This document shows, one piece after another, positions 6,899 through 11,142 of a stretch of 11,142 nt of DNA (position 1 is its first letter; the number at the start of each line of letters is the position of its first letter). Location: positions 1 to 11,142 of the forward strand of contig CAAFEV010000226.1 in NCBI GenBank assembly GCA_900762005.1, read 5' to 3'. The stretch comes from an uncultured Oscillospiraceae bacterium (GTDB lineage: Bacteria; Bacillota; Clostridia; Oscillospirales; Oscillospiraceae). The notes below the pieces were generated by a model. The model saw only the letters and a list, made by a program, of their open reading frames with translations, was not told the origin of the DNA and searched no databases. Both the position numbers and the translations under genes were made by a program.

Positions 6899-7742
6899 AC
6901 GCGCTATACCTGCCTTGAAGTTCCTTCAGCAGTGCAAGGGTCTGCTCGGTCTCCGATTTTCTGCGCTGCATCAGGGCGACCAACAGCGCATTGATGACGC
7001 TCATCGGCGCAGCCATCGAGGGTATGCCGGAGACGCTGTCACTGCTTGCACAGAGAATATAATCCGCTTCCAATGCGGGTGCAGACACTGCGCAATCGGT
7101 CAGGACAATCGTCTTTGCGCCGCAATTTCTGCAATGGGAAAGGCCGCACAACGCCGCTGCGTTATTATGCGGAAATGCAACCGATATCAGCGTATCCTGC
7201 GGGGAAACGCGCAGCAGCTGTTTGCAAAGCTCACCTTCGGAGGCAGCGGTAAGCAGACGGACATCTTCGAGAATGTACTGTAAAAAGTTATGCAAAAACA
7301 TCGCGGGAGCTACTGAGGCGGACGCCCCGTGGATATAAACCCGCCTTGCATTCAGCAGAGCATCGACCGCGCCTGAAAAGGCAGCTCGGTCAAGGGCTTC
7401 GGCGGTTTTGCAAAGACGGCCGGTATCCTCCCGCAGTACTGTGGAGAGCAAATCCTGCGTGGAAATACGGTTTTCCTCAGCATCATGGCCCGGCTTGGTA
7501 TTCAGGCGGGATAAAACCGTCTCCTGTAAGGCTTTTTGCAGTTCAGGATAACCGTCAAAACCAATCAATGAGGCAAAGCGCACAACCGTGGATTCCGAGA
7601 CCTTTACCGTCTTTCCGAGCGCACTTGCCGTCAGAAACGCCGCCTTGTCGCAGGAGGATAATATGTACGCGGCAATGGCTTTCTGACCCTTTGATAAGGA
7701 GGGCAGCTTTTGCTCAATGCAAGAAAAAATATCATCTGCCAT
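6888..7742 (-). CDS. MurR/RpiR-family transcriptional regulator (HTH plus SIS domain)
   Basis: This 284-residue protein has an N-terminal RpiR helix-turn-helix domain (about 1-77, with SESTVVRFASLIGFDGYPEL at 49-68) and a C-terminal SIS domain (about 110-255). Family members bind DNA and sense a phosphosugar such as a MurNAc-6-phosphate or ribose derivative. The SIS core is recognisable (VYIHGASASVAPAMFLHNFL, 135-154, then TLISVAFPHNNAAA, 184-197). The second ligand-binding loop, usually SxSGxT or SFPRYS-like in relatives, reads FPHNN, so the effector is uncertain. The start has an ideal AAAGGAGG nine bases upstream, inside rluB. Overlaps of 11 bases with both neighbours imply co-translation. 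No sugar-metabolism gene is nearby, so the regulon cannot be guessed. It may act elsewhere in the genome or on peptidoglycan recycling. Confidence 0.9.
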   Translation of the reverse strand: MADDIFSCIEQKLPSLSKGQKAIAAYILSSCDKAAFLTASALGKTVKVSESTVVRFASLIGFDGYPELQKALQETVLSRLNTKPGHDAEENRISTQDLLSTVLREDTGRLCKTAEALDRAAFSGAVDALLNARRVYIHGASASVAPAMFLHNFLQYILEDVRLLTAASEGELCKQLLRVSPQDTLISVAFPHNNAAALCGLSHCRNCGAKTIVLTDCAVSAPALEADYILCASSDSVSGIPSMAAPMSVINALLVALMQRRKSETEQTLALLKELQGRYSAYEK

Positions 7743-8451
7743 GCGCCGTTTCCTCCTTTAAAAGAGATATCTCCGCTTCGGTCAAAAAGCGCCAGCGGCC
7801 GACCGGTAATGTACCGAGGGAAAGTGCGCCCTCCTTAACACGGCGCAGGCGCAGCACTCGTAGCCCCGCTGCCTCGCACATACGCCGCACCTGATGATTG
7901 CGTCCCTCGTGAATCGTGACCTCATAGGCGGTTTTCTCTTCGCCCTGCCGCAGAAGCCGCACAGACGGCGTTGCAATCGGACTTCCGTCAAGCACAATCG
8001 GTCGGCGGAGCAGTTCCTCCGTCTGCGCATCCGCGCCGCAGACCGTTACCTCATAGACCTTTTGCGTCTCATTGCGCGGGTGCATCAGTCGGTTGGCAAG
8101 CGCGCCGTCGTTGGTGAAAATCAATAATCCTTCCGACGCCATATCCAGCCGTCCGACGGGATAGACACGGCTGCCGCAGGTTATCAACGAGGCGGCGGTC
8201 TTTCTTCCGCGCTCGTCGGAGAGTGTCGTGACATAGCCTCTCGGCTTGTGCAGCATGATATAGAGCGGCTTGTCCTTTTTCGGCAACGGCTTTCCGTCCA
8301 CTAGAATACGGTCGGTATCGGGGTCTGCACTGTCGCCGGGCTTTACCGCTTTGCCGTTCACGCTCACGCGGCCTGCGGCAAGCATCGCATCAGCCGCACG
8401 GCGCGAGGCAACGGCATACGCCGAGAGTATCTTCTGTAATCGTTCTGTCAT
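7732..8451 (-). CDS. rluB: RluB/RsuA-family rRNA pseudouridine synthase
   Basis: The enzyme isomerises a uridine in ribosomal RNA to pseudouridine; RluB of other bacteria acts on 23S rRNA helix 89. The product is 239 residues from the ATG at 8451. An S4 RNA-binding domain spans about 1-60 (RLQKILSAYAVASRRAAD), followed by the catalytic domain with GRLDMASEGLLIFTNDG (100-116), in which D103 is the catalytic aspartate. The family motif EGRNHQVRRMCEAAG lies at 182-196. A GTG eight codons upstream (8475) is open, but homologues begin at M-x-E-R-L-Q-K, so the ATG is preferred. The nearest Shine-Dalgarno candidate, GGGGGA, is weak, consistent with coupling to dacF. The end overlaps the next gene by 11 bases. 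The exact target base (RluB versus RsuA class) cannot be fixed from sequence alone, though the gene neighbourhood is the usual clostridial rluB site. Confidence 0.93.
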   Translation of the reverse strand: MTERLQKILSAYAVASRRAADAMLAAGRVSVNGKAVKPGDSADPDTDRILVDGKPLPKKDKPLYIMLHKPRGYVTTLSDERGRKTAASLITCGSRVYPVGRLDMASEGLLIFTNDGALANRLMHPRNETQKVYEVTVCGADAQTEELLRRPIVLDGSPIATPSVRLLRQGEEKTAYEVTIHEGRNHQVRRMCEAAGLRVLRLRRVKEGALSLGTLPVGRWRFLTEAEISLLKEETAHGR

Positions 8452-9481
8452 AAACCGTTTTCCCCCACAGCACACGCAATGTGCCGATTTGTTTTTCGCC
8501 CAGATAAAGGCTCACTGTGCCTGCCGGCGTATTCTGCGAGCCGTTGCGAAACACCAGACGCGGATTGCAAAGCCGTACACTCACCTGCTCTCCTGCCGCA
8601 AGGGTATAGGAAAACGGCTCTGCCGCGAGAAGCTCCACGCTGCCGCCGTCCAGCATCGGTACGGTGCAAACAACATCGCCCGCAAGGAACACCTGCTGCG
8701 GAATATATTTCGAAAAGTATTCGTCGTAAAGTGCAGTATGATCCTTCCAGTCGTTGCCGTCACGAATGGTTACGGCAATCAACCTTCTGCCCTCACGTTC
8801 ACACGCGCTGACTAAAATCCGCCCTGACGCTTTGGTAAAGCCTGTTTTGACACCGAGTGCTCCTTTTACGCACCAGAGCAGCCGGTTGTGATTGGTAAAG
8901 GTGCGGCCTTCTAAGGTAATTTGCTTTGTGGCGACGATCTTTGCAAAATCCGGGTTTTGCAATGCAGCGCGGGTCAAAACGGCAAGCTCCCGCGCGGTGG
9001 AATAATGCGCTTCATCGTCAAGCCCGTTCGGATTAACAAAATGGGAATGCTTCATCCCGAGCTGCTGCGCTTTCAGATTCATCAGCGCGGCAAATTCCTC
9101 CACCGATCCGGCACAAAGCAGAGCCAAGGCAATCGCGGCGTCATTTCCGGAGTGCAGCATCAATCCGTATAAGAGCGTCTGCACCTGCAAGCTCTCACCC
9201 GGCTTGAGATAGATAGAAGAGCCCTCAATGCCCGTCGCCTGCGGCGGAATTTCCACCTGCTGCTCCATTGCGCAGTGCTCTAACGCGACCAGGGCAGTCA
9301 TGATTTTTGTTGTGCTGGCAATCAAGGACCGTGCATCGGCGTCCTTTTCGTAGAGCACCGCGCCGGTATCGGCATCCATAACAATTGCACTCTGTGCGCT
9401 GACGCTCGTCGCTGCGCAGGGAAAAGTCAAAAGGACGGCAGCAAACAATGCTGCTGCCGTTCCGATGAATTTGTTAAACAT
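8390..9481 (-). CDS. dacF: D-alanyl-D-alanine carboxypeptidase, DacF type, with an apparently frameshifted C-terminus
   Basis: This is a penicillin-binding serine peptidase (family S11) that removes the terminal D-Ala from peptidoglycan stem peptides outside the membrane. Residues 1-29 form a signal peptide (MFNK, hydrophobic core, VSA before Q30). Catalytic motifs are complete: S56-T-T-K59, S111-G-N113 and K212-T-G. A PBP5-type beta domain follows (about 260-340). The final 20 or so residues after LRVLWGK are read out of frame from the start of rluB and look unlike this family: they are cysteine-rich and have no membrane anchor. In the minus-strand run GGGGGAAAA (about 8456-8464), one extra base would give WGENGL and a TGA at 8450-8448 overlapping the rluB ATG. 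I therefore consider the true end to be near 8448. The ATG at 9481 has only a weak ribosome binding site (GGTGATGTGGA). DacF-type enzymes act in spore cortex formation in Bacillus, and the ytfJ neighbour fits that. Confidence 0.9.
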   Translation of the reverse strand: MFNKFIGTAAALFAAVLLTFPCAATSVSAQSAIVMDADTGAVLYEKDADARSLIASTTKIMTALVALEHCAMEQQVEIPPQATGIEGSSIYLKPGESLQVQTLLYGLMLHSGNDAAIALALLCAGSVEEFAALMNLKAQQLGMKHSHFVNPNGLDDEAHYSTARELAVLTRAALQNPDFAKIVATKQITLEGRTFTNHNRLLWCVKGALGVKTGFTKASGRILVSACEREGRRLIAVTIRDGNDWKDHTALYDEYFSKYIPQQVFLAGDVVCTVPMLDGGSVELLAAEPFSYTLAAGEQVSVRLCNPRLVFRNGSQNTPAGTVSLYLGEKQIGTLRVLWGKTVYDRTITEDTLGVCRCLAPCG

Positions 9482-9529
9482 TCCACATCACCCATAATAG
9501 GGTTTGCTGGGATGATGAAAATAGCCGTG

Positions 9530-9922
9530 TTAAATTTCGGTAATATCGTCCTTACGCCCTTGCAGCAGCTCTTTTAAACGGTCGAGCAGGTCGGGAATTT
9601 GCTCAATCAGACGCTCGGTTGCGGTGCTTGCAGGCTCGGCGACCGGCAGAACACGGACGTGCTCGCCTTGCAGCACGACAAACGCCACCGGAGTGATTTT
9701 TACACCGCAGCCCGCGCCGCCGCCGAAGGTGCCGTCAATGCCCGCGGTTTTCGCCGCCAAATCCGTTCCGCCGGAGGCAAGCGCAAAGCTGATTTTTGAA
9801 ATCGGAATCAGGGTCGTGCCGTCCGGGGCAGAAATCGGTGTGCCGACAACGGTGTTCGCGTCAATCATGTCGCGTACTTTTTCCATGGATGCGCCTAAAA
9901 CCTCAGTTACCTTCTTGCTCAT
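9530..9922 (-). CDS. ytfJ: GerW/YtfJ-family sporulation protein
   Basis: This is a 130-residue member of the YtfJ/GerW family. In Bacillus the family member is made in the forespore and is needed for normal spore germination; its biochemical activity is not known. Family hallmarks are VVGTPISAPDGTTLIPISKI (25-44), the glycine-rich FGGGAGCGVKITPVAF (66-81) and a C-terminal amphipathic helix (about 103-121). The start has a strong AGGAGG sequence 9-10 bases upstream, inside the end of scpB. In many Clostridia a DUF2953 gene lies between scpB and ytfJ; it is absent here and scpB and ytfJ overlap by 20 bases. The position directly before a dacF-type gene supports a spore-related role. Members also occur in lineages where sporulation is unproven, so the gene alone does not prove that this organism makes spores. 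Confidence 0.93.
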   Translation of the reverse strand: MSKKVTEVLGASMEKVRDMIDANTVVGTPISAPDGTTLIPISKISFALASGGTDLAAKTAGIDGTFGGGAGCGVKITPVAFVVLQGEHVRVLPVAEPASTATERLIEQIPDLLDRLKELLQGRKDDITEI

Positions 9923-10481
9923 TCTCCGTTACCTCCTGTGATTGTTCGGGCAAATCAAGCTTGCCGAACTGCATTTTTTCAATTTCCGGCAGGTCGTCTA
10001 TCGATTGCAGCCCGAAGGTGCGCAGAAAATCGGGCGTTGTGCGAAACAGCGTGGGTCTTCCGGGGACATTGAGCTTGCCGCATTCCTCAATCAGATGCTT
10101 ATTCAGCAGCGCACCGACACTGTAGGAGCTGTCGACACCGCGAATCTGCTCAATGTAGGCGCGGGTCGCGGGCTGATAATAGGCAATTACCGTCAGCGTC
10201 TCCAACTGCGAGGCGGAGAGCTTCGGCGGCTTGCGCGTTTCAAGTGCTTTCGTAACGTAGGCGGAAAACTCGCCCGAGGAGCACATCTGATAGGCATTCT
10301 CAAGACGAACAACACGAATGCCGCTGCGCTCAAAGGACAGCCTGTCCATCAGCGTTTGCGCGGCTGCATCAATTTCATCCGCGTCAACCTGAATTGCCGC
10401 CGCAAGCCTTGCCGTCTCCATCGGTTCTCCTGCGGCAAAGAGAATTGCCGCAATAATTTGTTCAAGTTCCTTCGGTTCCAT
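9903..10481 (-). CDS. scpB: Segregation and condensation protein B
   Basis: ScpB is the dimeric winged-helix partner that binds ScpA in the SMC condensin complex. The 192-residue length fits the family. Two winged-helix domains are expected. Visible family motifs are the N-terminal helix IIAAILFAAGEPM (9-21), LSASQLETL (88-96), AYYQPATR (100-107), IRGVDSS (113-119) and PGRPTLFRTTPDFL (140-153). The last 25 residues are acidic and polar, as is usual for the disordered tail. The start is supported by AAGGTGGAG about 6 bases upstream. The gene overlaps scpA by 20 bases and ytfJ by 20 bases. It follows scpA directly, as in most Firmicutes. The identification is secure. Confidence 0.96.
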   Translation of the reverse strand: MEPKELEQIIAAILFAAGEPMETARLAAAIQVDADEIDAAAQTLMDRLSFERSGIRVVRLENAYQMCSSGEFSAYVTKALETRKPPKLSASQLETLTVIAYYQPATRAYIEQIRGVDSSYSVGALLNKHLIEECGKLNVPGRPTLFRTTPDFLRTFGLQSIDDLPEIEKMQFGKLDLPEQSQEVTENEQEGN

Positions 10482-11142
10482 CGGTTTGCTCCACCTTCTC
10501 GTCCGGCATTTTGCAGAAACGGACGTTTAGTTCTCCATTCCCTTCCTCCAGTGAAATAGAGCGCATACGGCAAAGCTCCAGCACTGCCAAAAAGGTCGCA
10601 ACAATTTCACTGCGGGAACGGCTGCCCTGAAACAGACTGCGGAACTTCGCAACACCGCGCATCAGCAGCCGTTTGAGCACCTGCGCCGCCTTTTTAGTGA
10701 CGGGATACGGCTCAGCACCGACAATGCCGCGAAAATTGGAAACAGGCGGCGGCAGTCTGCGCGCACTGCGCTCAGATAAGTCGGAAAAAGCACGCAGTAA
10801 ATCCTCCGGCTCGTGCTGATAACGGTAGGTTGTATCGGGGCGGTAAGGCTCCGCCTGCTTGACAAACAGATTGCAGCCGATTTCGTTGCGCGGCTCTAAA
10901 AAGGTAATTGCCATGCGGATTTGCTCCAAAGCATCGCCGCGCCGCTTTTCCTCCAGAGAGCGGATTAACAGCTCCATCTCGCTCAGTGCTTCCTCGCGCT
11001 CGGCGGCAGAGAGAAGCATTTTCGTCTTAATCAGCATCAGATAGGAGGCCATGGCAATAAACTCACTTGCAATCTCCATGTCCAAACGCTTCATCTCGTC
11101 TAAATAGGCAAGATATTGCTCTAAAATGGAGGTTATGCTGAT
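10462..11142 (-). CDS. scpA: Segregation and condensation protein A (kleisin), N-terminus cut by window edge
   Basis: ScpA is the kleisin subunit of the bacterial condensin SMC-ScpA-ScpB. It bridges the SMC heads and is needed for chromosome compaction and segregation. The frame is open to the window edge, and 226 residues plus the stop are visible. The visible part begins with ISITSILEQYLAYL, the conserved ScpA segment that normally lies about 30 residues from the start, so roughly 30 residues are missing. It continues with LDMEIASEFIAMASYLMLIKT, cited here in two parts: LDMEIASEF and the helix MASYLMLIKTKMLL. This is the usual SMC-neck-binding helical region. The C-terminal winged helix carries SRSEIVATFLAVLEL (visible residues about 176-190), which binds the SMC head. 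The stop lies 20 bases inside scpB, so translation is probably coupled. Nothing in the visible part looks broken. Confidence 0.95.
   Translation of the reverse strand: MSITSILEQYLAYLDEMKRLDMEIASEFIAMASYLMLIKTKMLLSAAEREEALSEMELLIRSLEEKRRGDALEQIRMAITFLEPRNEIGCNLFVKQAEPYRPDTTYRYQHEPEDLLRAFSDLSERSARRLPPPVSNFRGIVGAEPYPVTKKAAQVLKRLLMRGVAKFRSLFQGSRSRSEIVATFLAVLELCRMRSISLEEGNGELNVRFCKMPDEKVEQTDGTEGT

Noticed and set aside
6408..7283. Plus-strand open frame of 291 codons spanning the flavoprotein and regulator genes
   Set aside because: It crosses two well-supported minus-strand genes, is arginine- and cysteine-rich in the way shadow frames are, and matches no recognisable family.
8456..8464. Programmed -1 ribosomal frameshift at GGGGGAAAA near the end of dacF
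   Set aside because: The codon phase does not form a standard X-XXY-YYZ slippery heptamer and no downstream pseudoknot was evident. A simple indel explains it better.
8452..8475. GTG start at 8475 for rluB, eight codons upstream
   Set aside because: The extra residues do not match the family N-terminus, and the ATG at 8451 starts exactly at the conserved S4 domain.
9494..9521. Possible dacF promoter, TTTTCA, 16 bases, TATTAT on the minus strand
   Set aside because: The -35 box matches only four of six and the spacer is short. No sigma-F or sigma-G type boxes were recognised either, so it was not called.
4323..10481. Matching overlap lengths (20 and 20, 11 and 11, 4 and 4 bases) between successive gene pairs as a designed pattern
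   Set aside because: Short overlaps of these sizes are common in compact operons, and the pairing of lengths is most simply coincidence.

Overview
All supported genes lie on the minus strand, so the window reads from high to low coordinates. It looks like a chromosomal housekeeping region of an anaerobic Firmicute of the class Clostridia, probably Oscillospirales/Ruminococcaceae-like (clostridial cluster IV). The reasons are the scpA-scpB-ytfJ-dacF-rluB order, the cmk-plsC-ispH::rpsA order with IspH and ribosomal protein S1 fused in one reading frame, strong AGGAGG-type ribosome binding sites, and a moderate GC content. The genus-level placement is inference. No phage, transposase, CRISPR, tRNA or rRNA gene was seen.

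Region 1 (11142 to about 5654) is a tightly packed run: scpA (cut by the window edge), scpB, ytfJ/gerW, a dacF-type D-Ala-D-Ala carboxypeptidase, an rluB-type pseudouridine synthase, a MurR/RpiR-family regulator and an HI0933-type flavoprotein. Most neighbours overlap by 11 to 20 bases, so translational coupling is likely. Functions covered are chromosome condensation, spore and cell-wall maturation, and 23S rRNA modification. The dacF/rluB junction is abnormal: dacF runs 62 bases into rluB out of frame. One extra base in a G5A4 run would restore an ATGA overlap, which points to a frameshift or a sequence error.

Region 2 (5657 to 2216) is a self-contained transcription unit. A perfect-consensus promoter (TTGACA, 17-base spacer, TATAAT) sits on the stop codon of the flavoprotein gene. 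It drives cmk, plsC and ispH::rpsA, each joined by a 4-base ATGA overlap, and the unit ends in a 12-bp-stem intrinsic terminator. Inside the ispH::rpsA frame, exactly at the domain junction, is a near-perfect Shine-Dalgarno sequence followed by an in-frame ATG. The gene therefore probably yields both the IspH-S1 fusion and a free 404-residue S1. This is the most interesting signal in the window.

Region 3 (2215 to 1986) is a non-coding spacer holding a compact GC-rich palindromic element that can fold as a cloverleaf: a 7-bp closing stem around three hairpins. Region 4 (1985 to 126) is a five-helix LTA-synthase-type membrane sulfatase with a complete set of catalytic residues. The last 125 bases hold only two small inverted repeats.
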